64,000 bases of DNA. Source: Sesamum alatum. Taxonomy: Eukaryota; Streptophyta; Magnoliopsida; Lamiales; Pedaliaceae. Location: NCBI GenBank assembly GCA_034509735.1, contig JACGWO010000005.1, positions 15,117,264 to 15,181,263 on the forward strand, written 5' to 3'. The notes beneath the pieces are model-generated. The model was not told where the DNA came from and did no database searches. It saw only the letters and a list, made by a program, of their open reading frames with translations. The translations under genes and the position numbers were made by a program. Positions 1 through 9,317 of this stretch are shown piece after piece (positions within the stretch are counted from its first letter, which is position 1; the number at the start of each line of letters is the position of its first letter).

Positions 1-1100
1 CAGGCTTGCCGTGCCATATCTCATATGGCGTTCGGGTCAATGCACTAGTAGGCGCTTATAAATTCAATAATTTGGCCGCCGTTTCTAGTGCATAGCCCCA
101 AAACGATAGGGCACTTTGGTAAAACTCATCATGGACCGAACCATGTCCATCAGGGTTCGATTCCTCCTTTCAGAGACACCATTTAACTGTGGTGTTCCTG
201 GAGGTGTCCATTCTGATATTATACCATGTTCTTTTAGATAATCTAGGAACTCCGTACTAAGGTATTCACCGCCTCGGTCCGACCGTAGGATTTTAATTTT
301 GCAGTTGGTTTTGGTTCTCCACTTCAAGTCTGAATTCTTTAAACCTCTCAAGAGCTCAGATTGTACCTCATCAGGTAAACATAACCATACGTGAATGATC
401 ATCGGTGAAGGTTATGAAGTAGGAGAACCCACCTTGGGCCTGCGTCTTTAGTGGTCCACATACGTCTGTATAGACCAAGTCCAACAGACCTGTGGCAAGC
501 CTGCTTTGTCCTACAAAGGGCTTCTTGGTCATTTTTCCTCTTAGACAGGACTCACAAGTTGGTAGATCGCTCAAGTCCCCCAACCTCTAGGTTCTTTGAG
601 TCTACCAACCTTTTCACCCTATCTTGGGATATGTGACCTAGCTAGCGTGCCACAGACGTGCGTTCCCGTTATTATCTAATTTTCATTTGTGTTGTGCATT
701 GAGGATGAAATTCGTTTGTTGCAAGATATATAGAGTCCGTTATGTAATGTACCAAGTAGATGAGCAATTCCACACCTCATCAAATAAAAGAAATTTTATT
801 GATTCTAAACTCATAACCACTATTGTCCAACAATGGAATGGAAATGATGTTTTTAATCATACTGAGTACAAAATAAACTTGCTCTAAATCTATGCTAATA
901 CCTATCACTAATCACTAGAAGTGGCGGATCCTACTGCTTCTGCCCGAGATGGCTTTGCCATTTCCAAGCTTCAGGATCATGTCCCCGCTACCCAGTTTTC
1001 TGCTTCTTTTCAGCACCTGCAAATCATTGCAAATGTGAGCTCCACAGCCGGTATCCAATACCCAAGAGGCAGAATTAGTGACCATATTAACCTCAATCAC
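1..1100 (-). pseudogene. pol: A1 pol: protease, GAG-pre-integrase and integrase, broken
   Basis: Minus-strand remnants appear in copia order. At 1100-915 is the aspartic protease, with the DTG motif in VLDTGCGAHICND. At about 660-540 is the GAG-pre-integrase zinc-binding region, with the CESC pair. At 583-85 is the integrase core, with HTDVCGP-like and SDRGGEY motifs (catalytic Asp) and the NGVSERRNRT segment carrying the catalytic Glu. The integrase C-terminal region runs off the window at position 1. Frames change at several single-base indels, for example an extra G near 580, and no continuous polyprotein remains. Reverse transcriptase and RNase H are not visible here. Family assignment is secure; function is lost. 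Confidence 0.88.
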
Positions 1101-1970
1101 ATATATACCTTGGTTCGAGAAGAGTTTGGGGCACTCTCTCTTCCAATGCCCTTTCTCACGGCAGTTGATACATATGTCATATGCCTTCGACTATTGCTTG
1201 GAGACAACCTTTCCCTTTCCTTTGCCTTTCCCCTCTTTGTCAATGGGAACACTCTTAGTGTTCGTAGCTGCTTTGATGGCCTTTCCCTTCCCTTTCTTCT
1301 TCTTCCAACGTCCGGCCCCTTGCCTTTCGTATTAGAAGTCGAAGCACCTCCAAACAATACCGAAGGCGTGGACTTCTTAGTCGTTGCCTCGTATTGCACC
1401 AACATATTGATCAACTCATGAATGCCCTTCTCAAGTGCGTTCATGTTGTAGTTGACGATAAATTGGTCAAAGGAGGGTGGGAGTGACTGAAGGATCACAT
1501 CTATGTACGTTTCATTATCGAGACCTGCCTTTAGATCCTCGCGCTTTTCCACTAGGGTAAGCATTTTAACCCCGTGCTCTTGTACAGAGGATCCTTCTGT
1601 CATTTTCGTTCCAAAGAACGCCTTGTCGCGACATACCTAGTATGCCGGTCCGGGATTGCATAGCAATCCTTAAGGCGAGCCATAATGGAAGGGACATCGT
1701 CTAGCCTTTCATATTGCTTCTGAATCTCATTGGTCATCGAAGCAAGTATGATGCTACGGACCTTCCGGTTATCCTTATGCCAAGTCTTGAACGTCTCACG
1801 TTCTTCTGGCGTGGATCCTTCCGGTAAGGTCCTAGGGAGAGGCTCGTCCATGACGTAGCCTTGGTTTCTCGTAATCTAGGACTATCCTGAGATTGCGCAA
1901 ACCAGTCGTTGTAGTTTGTTCCATTAAATTTGTTTGTCTCAAGAATGGTGTAAAGTGGGTTCTTAGACAT
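1097..1970 (-). pseudogene. gag: A1 gag: copia Gag, frameshifted
   Basis: Gag would form the virus-like particle and bind genomic RNA. The start (complement of 1968-1970) begins MSKNP and is followed by the conserved TNKFNGTNY block, as in the other copies. The frame then breaks: near 1900 by an added base after the NDW motif, near 1620 before the KAFFGTK-like block, and near 1300 in the Lys/Gly-rich linker. Downstream segments are still recognisable (YERLDDVPSIMARLKDCYAIPDRH; then VILQSLPPSFDQF and VQYEATTKKS). A CCHC zinc knuckle (C-x2-C-x4-H-x4-C, CINCREKGHWKREC) is readable at about 1178-1132 in a shifted frame. The gene is non-functional. Confidence 0.88.
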
Positions 1971-2076
1971 TTTAAAATCTACATTTTAGAAAACAGCGCG
2001 CGATCAGCTGAAAATAAAAGACGGTGGTTTGATAAAATAATTAAATGCATGGACTTTAGTCATTTAATCCTCCCAC

Positions 2077-2084
2077 TATTTATA
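2077..2084 (-). promoter_or_regulatory. TATAAATA upstream of A1 gag
   Basis: TATAAATA on the minus strand, about 107 nt before the gag ATG, inside the conserved CGTATAAATAGTGGGAG block. The same word occurs in B, B2, D and A2 at similar distance. It is a candidate internal promoter; no transcription evidence is available here. Confidence 0.4.
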
Positions 2085-2336
2085 CGAAAACACGGTACTC
2101 TCAAACGTGATTTTCGGAAAATCCTTTCCAAGTGGGCTTGGGATCCACAGCAATTTTTCCCATACCCCGCTTTTACGATTCGCATGGAAAAGATCCTGTG
2201 GGAGGTATTCCATACCATTCTCGTTCCACGAGATTCCAAAGAATATTGCCTCACCCTTTCACATGATCCGAGGACTCCAAGCGAATCATGTTAATTGGGC
2301 GTTAGACCCAACCCAATCGACCGAGCCACGGACCCA

Positions 2337-2450
2337 CTGATACCCCCACGACTCGTGAGACAGGTAGCAGCAGCCCGCTTTTCGTTCATGACATAGTGCA
2401 GCTTCCTTTAAGTACGATAACGTGCCACGACTCGTGAGACCACGCTATTG
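2337..2450 (-). promoter_or_regulatory. Twin palindromic leader hairpins, A1
   Basis: The word CACGACTCGTG (complement CACGAGTCGTG) occurs at 2426-2436 and 2347-2357, 79 nt apart. The first is flanked by arms 2415-2424 and 2441-2450 (CAATAGCGTG against CACGTTATCG in transcript sense, one mismatch). The second is flanked by 2363-2370 and 2337-2344. The pairs can form two stem-loops presenting self-complementary loops. A role in RNA dimerisation or packaging is inference. Confidence 0.6.
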
Positions 2451-3344
2451 ACCCAAAGCAGCTTCCTCACTATGCCATGGATTGGAAGGCATGGACAAAC
2501 TCCTAGAGCTTATGTCCACTTTGTCTAGGGTCTACTATTTTGACATTGGTCCAACCAATGTGAGAGTAAGAAATGACCGAGATCTCAAATAAATAAATAT
2601 CTACACATACATCCATAATGCGTAAATAAACCATCCATAGCAGTTATACGATAAATAAACAACCCATTCATCCATCATCATAACCACATGCAAAATTAAA
2701 GCCTAGCACGCCCCTGTTGGATGATTACGAGCCCGAATCCTAGGCGACCCACTGAGCCCGCAGTGGATCTATGGTCAATCTAGGGTTGGTCCTATACTAT
2801 TACATTAATAGTAACCCAATCATCATGCTGATGGGGCCTTGGTCTCTTTTTCTCTTTCTTCACTTCATGGAAAACTCCAAGGGGCCTCCCGTCTGGGCTC
2901 TCCATGTGGTCCTTCCTTCTTCTCCACCAATTACAAAAAAATAGAAGCCTCACTCCTACTCTACTCTCATTACATATTAAAAATAGAAACCCCATTTCCA
3001 TCCAACACACATAATCAAATGATCCAATCATATAATTACACTATACCAACAACATATGATTTCCAATCATAAATATCCAAAATAATAAATGAATATGTGC
3101 ACAACGTGTGAAAAATAATACACAATATTGGTAATATTTTCTCGTTTTAGGAAAACCTTTCCTCATTTATTTAAGTAAAATAACCCCGGGATTCCAAATC
3201 CAATTTATTTTACTCCTAAAATAATGTCTTTAGAAAAATAGGCGTAATTGAACCAAAAATGATTTTTCAGAATTAATTCAAAATTAAAACTGAAAATAAT
3301 TAAAAAAAAAATAAAAGAAAAAAACACTGCTAGGGTTTGGAAAC

Positions 3345-3805
3345 CCTAGCAGCAGCAGCAGCCGCCCGCCGGCAGCGGCCCGCCGGCACGCGCATAGGGC
3401 AGCGGGCTCAGCCTGCCGCCCCTGCGCGCGCGCAGGCCCGCACGCAGGCTCCCTTGCCTTGCGCGTGCGCTGGCCTGCTGGCTGCCGGCCGTGCAGTGCG
3501 CGCGCAGACGTGCACTGGGCACGCCTGCCGGGCGCGCGCGCGCAGACTCCTCCGTCTGCGTGCACGCGCGCCTGGCGGCACTGCCCAGAGCCCGTCCGCG
3601 CGCGGACTCGCAGGCGCGCAGCTTTGCGCGCGCGCGCGCAGACACCCTTGTCTGCGTGCGCGCGCGCCTGGTGGCTCTGCCCTGCGTGCGCGATGCCCCC
3701 TGCGCGACCGGCTGGGCGGGCGCGGAGGCTTCCCTTGCCTGCGCGCGTCTGCCCTGCCGGCAGCGTGCGGCTACGCGCGGTCAGCCCTCCCGGCTGGCCG
3801 GCTGC
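3345..3805 (-). repeat. CpG-rich GC block of A1 leader
   Basis: Low-complexity block dominated by GCGCGC runs and degenerate repeats of a core like CGCGCGCGCAGAC plus TCTGCGTG. It sits about 230-690 nt downstream of the PBS, as in every other element. Long open frames across it on both strands translate to Ala/Arg-rich sequence with no homologous domain. I regard them as composition artefacts. Confidence 0.85.
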
Positions 3806-4019
3806 ATCATTTCTCGTTTTTCGTTCAATTTTCCACCCCGTTTCCCAAGAAAAAAAGAAAAATACCAACATTCAGAAATTCACACGAATTAAAAGCAATA
3901 AAACCGACATGCTTAAAATCAAGAAAAATCAAGAAAAATCAAGATTTAATATAAAACATGCCAATATCACGTTTCATGCTTAGAACGCACATTAACCCTA
4001 GGCCTATACACCGAACCGG

Positions 4020-4031
4020 GCTCTGATACCA
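4020..4031 (-). other. A1 primer binding site (initiator-Met tRNA)
   Basis: Minus-strand TGGTATCAGAGC, the classic plant copia PBS complementary to the 3' end of initiator methionine tRNA, one base after the LTR end (TTTCA). It fixes the LTR boundary at 4033. Confidence 0.95.
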
Positions 4032-4032
4032 C

Positions 4033-5082
4033 TGAAAGGAATCGGTGGATCGTCCGGGAATTGCGCTAATGCGGAAGCGCGATAAAAATAAACATACAAA
4101 AATTAAAGCAGGCTTTTAATTTAAAAAGAACACGCTCAAGGGGTGTGCCCTTGAGGTTCCCGGGCGTTCGGTGTATCTCATGATCATAAAGCATGTAAGG
4201 AAATCATGGAGGCTATAGAGTTGAAAATTAAAGAGGGACGAAAAAGTAAAACAAGACCTACCCGTTGTCGTTTTCGTCTTCAACGGCTACTCGCATTGTT
4301 CCCCATTTTGCACCGAGATCTCGTTCTTGAGACCCTCCAAATCGTGATACACGATCCACCCACGTATCTTTTACGTCGTGCTAGCAACGAACAAGTGTGT
4401 AATTTTTGAAGTGGATGAATCAACAACACGTTATCAATTAACGGTATTGATTCATCTAAGTTCTAATGTTTCAAGAACAAAAGAACTAAGGGAAATATTT
4501 TCTTGTAGAGAGAGAGGGGGCGGACGAGAGGTGAGGAGGGGAGAGATGAGTGTGTGTTGTGTGTGTGATTTCAAGAATCATCATCCTACAATTATTTGGA
4601 GGTTAGAGGTTTATATAGAGGAGGAGTTTAATCCTCTTTAAACTCCAACTCTAAGAACTCTAATTTGACTAGGATTTTGACCTAGTCAAAGTCCTAGTCA
4701 AACTAGTGTTTGATCTAGTCAAACGAATCCTAGCCTTCCATCTTCCCTTTTCATCTCAACCGTTGATTTTAATTTAATGGAATATTTAAATCCCATTAAA
4801 TATTCCAAGAGGCTAAAAGAATAAATATAATATAATAAATAAATATTAATATTTAATCTAAGCCCATTAAATCAACCCTTTAATAAATCCTATTTCATTA
4901 ATTTAATTCCTTTTATCAAATAGAAGGAATTAATTTCTCCAAGAAAAATATAGGACCCGATTAAATCTAATTTAATCATTCCTTTACTCCAATATTTAAT
5001 CCCAAATTAAATACTAAGTGTGTGTGGATAGTGTGTGACTCTTTAGGTTCACCATTCAGCTAGACTTGGTCGGATTCCTAGA
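4033..5082 (-). mobile_element. A1 5' LTR fragment (family A, 3' portion)
   Basis: Begins TGAAAGG on the plus strand (LTR 3' end on the minus strand) next to the PBS. It matches the last 1.05 kb of the family A LTRs at 5083-7071, 15568-17568 and 61157-63160. It contains a minus-strand TATATAAA (4610-4617) and the TTGAC cluster (about 4666-4723). It stops at CGGATTCCTAGA, where an opposite-strand A LTR begins. The missing upstream part (about 0.9 kb) is not present on the far side, except for a 13-bp terminus. Confidence 0.9.
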
Positions 5083-7071
5083 TGTTAGAATAGGTGACCA
5101 TGTAAGCCAATTTTGGCAGGAATATGTAACCTATGTCTAGACAATTCTTTTGGTATTTGATAAAACAATTATGAATAAAGAAGTGAAAATTCATATGGCA
5201 ATACTTTGTTTACGTTCACTTATCTGCATTTACATTTCTGTTCACTACGCAAACAAAGCCCACGAACTGAGAAACGATTTCGGGGACTGGGACTACGCTT
5301 GGAGGTAGGTCCATGAAATCAGTCTCACCGAATCAGTCTGGAAATCTCCAAGTCAAGGAATCCCGAAAATGGGTACCGGGATTCCCTTTGAGACTTGCAC
5401 TAAGCATCTGCTGTCGTATTTCATCGACGGGTGACGAAGGTCGTCTAAGCAGTGTTAGTGGGTCAGCGTGCTAGGAAGCAGCTGACTGAGGTGACTCGCG
5501 GGAATCATCTTACGGAGGACCTTGAGTATGGTCAGCAAGGTATGACGTGTATTCCCGGTTCCAACGGTACAGGCCAAGTCCTTTGACTTGAGGAACTGCT
5601 GAGTCTACCTGTGCATCAGGTCTGTATCTTAGATATGGTGAGAGATTGCCAAAATACTCTTGAGTAGTCATAAGCCATGTCTAGTGCAGCTCGGGTGTAC
5701 AAAGTGACAGTAGTTTCCAAGAAAGGATCTGTCTCCTGGTGTTGACAGTTGAGTCTCATATATGCTCTGTGTCTTGTCCCTGAAATCTGTGGCCACAGTG
5801 ACTGAACAGAAGGGAAAAGGTTTCCCTTGCGGCGTTTAGTAAGGACAGACCGACACTTAGGTCCAAAATGGGGTACCTGCATTTTCCGATCCCTAGACCC
5901 TAAGTGATGAGACCGAAGACAGAAGGACAAGTGTACAGTTAGAGCCTAAATGTTCATCCCCAAATATTTCACCTAGTCTCTAGTGCCATGGACCGTTGCT
6001 AGATGGCCACCCATGGTAACGGACGGATTCTAGGAATCCGACCAAATCTAGCTGAATGGTGAACCTAAAGAGTCACACACTATCCACACACACTTAGTAT
6101 TTAATTTGGAATTAAATATTGGAGTAAAGGAATGATTAAATTAGATTTAATCGGGTCCTATATTTTCTTGGAGAAATAAATTCCTTCTATTTGATAAAAG
6201 GAATTAAATTAATAAATAGGATTTATTAAAAGGGTTGATTTAATGGGCTTAGAATAAATTGTAATATTTATTTATTATATTTATTCTTTTAACCTCTTGG
6301 AATATTTAATAGGATTTAAATATTCCATTAAATTAAAATCAACGGTTGAGATGGAAAGGGGAAATGGAAGGCTAGGATTCATTTGACTAGGTCAAACACT
6401 AGTTTGACTAGGACTTTGACTAGGTCAAAATCCTAGTCAAATTAGGTTACTTAGAGTTTGAGTTTAAAGAGGATTAAACTCTTCCTCTATATAAACCTCT
6501 AGCTTCCAACATTTGAGAGATTGATGATTCTTGAAAAACACACACAAAACACACACTCTCTCCTCCCCTCTCTCGTCCGCCCCTCTCTCTCTCTGTCACC
6601 AAGAAAATATTATTTTCTTGTTCTTTTGTTCTTGGAACAATTGAACAAAGGAAGATCGATCCCGTTAATTCATAACGCGTGGTTGATCTATCCTCTCCAA
6701 TATAATACTTGTTCGTTGCTAGCACGACGTACAAGAATACGTGGGTGGATCGTGTGTCACGATTTGGAGGATCTCAAGAACGAGGTCTTGGTGCAAATAG
6801 GGGAACAACGCGAGTAGCAGTTGAAGACGAAAACGACAACGGGTAGGTCTCGTTTAAGATTTTCGTCCCTCTTTATTTTTCAACTCTATGGCCTCCATGA
6901 TTTCTTTAATTATTTTATGATCATGAGATACACCGAATGCCCGAGAACCTCAAGGGCACACCCCTTGAGCGTGTTCTTTAAATAAAAAGCATGCCTTTTA
7001 TTTTAATATGTTTATTTTACCGCGCTTCCGCATTCGCGCAATTCTCGGGACGATCCACCGGATTTCATTCA
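5083..7071 (+). mobile_element. Family A LTR, complete, + strand, inside A1's LTR
   Basis: A complete 1989-bp LTR from TGTTAGAATAGGTGACC to GGATTTCATTCA, with no PBS after it and no PPT before it, so it is a solo LTR or recombination product. The flanking pentamers differ (CTAGA at left, ACCTA at right), unlike the other solo LTRs here. It is oriented head to head with the A1 LTR fragment. Confidence 0.88.
6383..6495 (+). promoter_or_regulatory. W-box cluster and TATA box of family A LTR
   Basis: Six TTGACY motifs in alternating orientation lie at 6383, 6390, 6404, 6416, 6423 and 6435, within 58 bp, followed by TATATAAA at 6488-6495. TTGACY is the known binding core of plant WRKY factors. 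Downstream is a CT/CA-rich tract typical of a plant 5' untranslated region. Promoter function is inferred from motif and spacing. Confidence 0.65.
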
Positions 7072-7084
7072 ACCTATTCTAACA
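7072..7084 (-). mobile_element. 13-bp terminal remnant of A1's 5' LTR
   Basis: ACCTATTCTAACA is the exact complement of the first 13 bases of family A LTRs. It marks A1's right terminus against family B LTR sequence. The body between here and 5082 has been lost or replaced. Confidence 0.65.
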
Positions 7085-7530
7085 TTTGAATCAAGAAGAA
7101 GAACAAAGTAAGTTTAAGAGAGCACTAATTCATAGTGTTCTTCTCTTAAACCGATTCCTTCTCAAGCCTGTTCTTTTCTAGCGAGAAGAACGTGTGTTTC
7201 TTCCGGTGTGGTGTGCATCACCTTTGGAGAATCCATACGTTTGGATTTCGTGAGCATTCCGGAGAAGGAACAACGCAAGTAGCCGGGAGCATACGCTAAA
7301 TAATCAAAGCTAACGGTTTATTACGCTTTGATTGATTTAATATACATCTATGCCCTATGTGTTTAAATATATGTTTCTAATATTTATACATCCTACATCG
7401 AACGCCCGGTTGAGCACTCAAGGGTACACCCGTTGGGATTCATATTTTAAATTACATTTGATTTAATTTACGCACTTTTCGCGCTTTCTCGCTTCCGCTC
7501 GCGCTCCCGGGCGGATCCGCTTGTCCTTCA
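7085..7530 (+). mobile_element. Element B 5' LTR, 3' portion
   Basis: Matches the last 446 bp of the family B LTRs (18751-19196 and complements of 28980, 36996), ending GCTTGTCCTTCA immediately before the PBS. The start is truncated by the A1 insertion at TTTGAATCAAG. Confidence 0.92.
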
Positions 7531-7532
7531 AG

Positions 7533-7543
7533 TGGTATCAGAG
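7533..7543 (+). other. Element B primer binding site
   Basis: TGGTATCAGAG, complementary to initiator-Met tRNA, two bases after the LTR end. The next bases are ACCGG where other copies have CCCGG, a likely point mutation. Confidence 0.92.
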
Positions 7544-8844
7544 ACCGGTTCGATGTAAGGGGCATAGATCTATGTGTTTGGCATGATCTACTTGCTTTTA
7601 ATGGCTTTATTGGCATGTTAGATTGTATAAATATATGAGTAATATGATAATTCAATTTTTTGGATTTAATGGACTTTTGGCATGCTTTATTTTGTTAGAT
7701 TGGATCTAAAATTGCATGCTTATTTTCAGAATAATATTTCTGTTATTGTGCTAAAACAATTTTAAAAAAACAAAAAAAAAATAATAATATTTCGATCAGA
7801 CCGGCAGTTGCCGGCCGAGGCCAGCGCACGCGCAGGGCGCGCAGGCTTGCTGCCTGCACACGCGCGCAGCTGGCCGGCCAGCACGGCGGCTGGGCCGTTT
7901 TGTACCGTTTTTCGACTTTTTCCAGAAAATTTAATTTTCTGTATTTTCTGCACAATATTCTGAAAATATATTAATTTTGCATTTTTGATTTTAGAATAAT
8001 TGGATTATTCCTTGAATTAAATTTGCTTAATTAATTTGGGATTTATACATGCATTGGATGCATTGTTTAAAATGTCCATTAAATTTGAAATTTGAATTTT
8101 GCATATTATTTGTATGTTTATACTTTTGTGATGTTGGACATCACTTGGGTATTTGGAATATCCATTGGTATTTATGCATGATTATTTGGAATAATTGTGT
8201 TATGTGAGTAGGTGGAATCAACATGGGATGATCACAAGAGCCCTAGACCTTATGTATGGATGAATGTATGATCATTTATTTTCTGTTGGGTGGGGACTGC
8301 GTGCCTCTTGTTTTTGGGACTATCATCTCCCGTATTTTCAGCCTCATGATGTTAAGGCTTGTTTTCTTTATTACCAATGTATTACTTTCAGTTGTAATGC
8401 GAGTAGATAGGATTGGTGAGGTTTTAATTTTAACAAGCAATTGGAGTCGGAGACCCCAAGGCGAAGCATTAAGGCGTGAAATAAAAGCACTTCAAGGCCC
8501 ATTGGAATGACAATGGGTTCATTATTATTGTAATAATTTAGGACCACCCTAGACAGACCATAGACTCACTGCAGGCTCAGTGGGTCGCATAGGTTGGGCT
8601 TGTGATCATCCTAACAGAGGTATGCTATGTTTTATGCATGCGGCGTTTTTATTTATCGCTTTAAATATTGGATATTTATGCATGCTAAAACACCATAATG
8701 TGATGAGGTCTTGGTCACACTCAAAACTCTCATTTGGTTGGACCAAATTAAATATTAGGCCCAAAACGGACTTGGATCAAAATGGTATTTTGGTCTGTCT
8801 GAGCCTTCCATCCACAGCAATGTGGTGAGAAAGCTAGCACTACC

Positions 8845-8960
8845 CAAGTGTGGTCTCACGAGTCGTGGCACACTTGAAATAGGGGAAAGCTGCACCATTG
8901 TTGTGAACAAAAAGACTGCGCTCGCTGTTTCCCTGTCTCACGAGTCGTGGGGGGCGACAG
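8845..8960 (+). promoter_or_regulatory. Twin palindromic leader hairpins, element B
   Basis: CACGAGTCGTG lies at 8857-8867 and 8939-8949, 82 nt apart. The first is enclosed by a perfect 8-bp stem, CAAGTGTG (8845-8852) with CACACTTG (8869-8876). The second is enclosed by CTGT..CCC (8925-8933) with GGG..ACAG (to 8960). Stem sequences differ from families A, C and D but still pair, which is the covariation expected of a selected RNA structure. Confidence 0.62.
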
Positions 8961-9064
8961 TTTGAGGTATGATTTGGTTGATGGGTCGGGCCTAACACTG
9001 AGTAACATGGTTCGCTTGGAGTCCTCAGAACCATGCGAATAGGTGAGGCAAAATATCTTGGGAA

Positions 9065-9079
9065 TCTCATTGGATGAGA
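9065..9079 (+). promoter_or_regulatory. Third leader hairpin, element B
   Basis: TCTCATTGGATGAGA forms a 6-bp stem. The homologous site in C and A2 is TCTCGTGGAACGAGA, so one base pair changed on both sides (G-C to A-T). It lies about 240 nt before the gag start. Confidence 0.5.
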
Positions 9080-9212
9080 ATGATATTAGATATCTCCCAC
9101 GAGGTCTTTTTCATGTGAATCTTAAAAGCGGGGCATGGAGATTACACTTGTGGATCCCAAGCCCACTAGGAAACGGTTTCCCGAAACTCCGCTTGAGAGT
9201 GGCGGACTTTCG

Positions 9213-9220
9213 TATAAATA
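9213..9220 (+). promoter_or_regulatory. TATAAATA upstream of B gag
   Basis: TATAAATA, 98 nt before the gag ATG, in the conserved CGTATAAATAGTGGGAGG block. It is a candidate internal promoter for a gag transcript that would bypass the long leader; unproven. Confidence 0.4.
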
Positions 9221-9317
9221 GTGGGAGGGTTAAAGACTAAAAGACCAAGTCTTCAACTTGAACAATAATATTACCATTATCTGCTAATTTCTACTTTACA
9301 TTTTCATTAATGTAGAT

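Larger units (their letters stand above)
1971..4019 (-). other. A1 untranslated leader between PBS and gag
   Basis: About 2.05 kb of leader with no credible coding frame, since open stretches here are low-complexity. It contains, in transcript order, a GC block (3805-3345), an AT-rich middle, a block shared with all other elements (about 2780-2000), twin palindromic hairpins (2450-2337), a third hairpin (2233-2219) and a TATAAATA (2084-2077). Confidence 0.8.
1..7084 (-). mobile_element. Element A1: partial Ty1/copia retrotransposon, family A
   Basis: Reading on the minus strand, the 5' LTR lies at 4033-5082 (plus a 13-bp terminus at 7072-7084), then PBS, a 2.06-kb leader, gag (from 1970) and pol running off the left edge. 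The 3' LTR is outside the window. The right terminus, ACCTATTCTAACA, is the complement of the family A LTR start and abuts family B LTR sequence at 7085. I infer that A1 inserted into the 5' LTR of element B. The expected target duplication TTTGA (7085-7089) would have its partner left of the window. Coding regions are shifted many times, so the copy is dead. Confidence 0.9.
7544..9317 (+). other. Element B untranslated leader
   Basis: About 1.77 kb without a credible gene. It holds a short GC block (7798-7900, the shortest of the set), a poly-A tract (7766-7780), blocks shared with the other leaders from about 8220 on, twin hairpins (8845-8960), a third hairpin (9065-9079) and TATAAATA (9213-9220). 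Many upstream ATGs precede gag, which argues against simple scanning from the LTR start site. Confidence 0.8.

Noticed and set aside
3284..3983. Long Ala/Arg-rich open frames on both strands over the GC block, and similar ones at 22564-23266, 36470-36819, 45027-45654 and 50038-50417
   Set aside because: They arise in any frame of CpG-rich low-complexity DNA, overlap on both strands, have no conserved start and vary in length between copies. The region is leader RNA upstream of gag.
6521..6817. A frame of about 98 codons repeated at 6521, 17017 and 62618
   Set aside because: It is the transcribed leader part of family A LTRs, including CT microsatellite and polypyrimidine tract. No coding signature.
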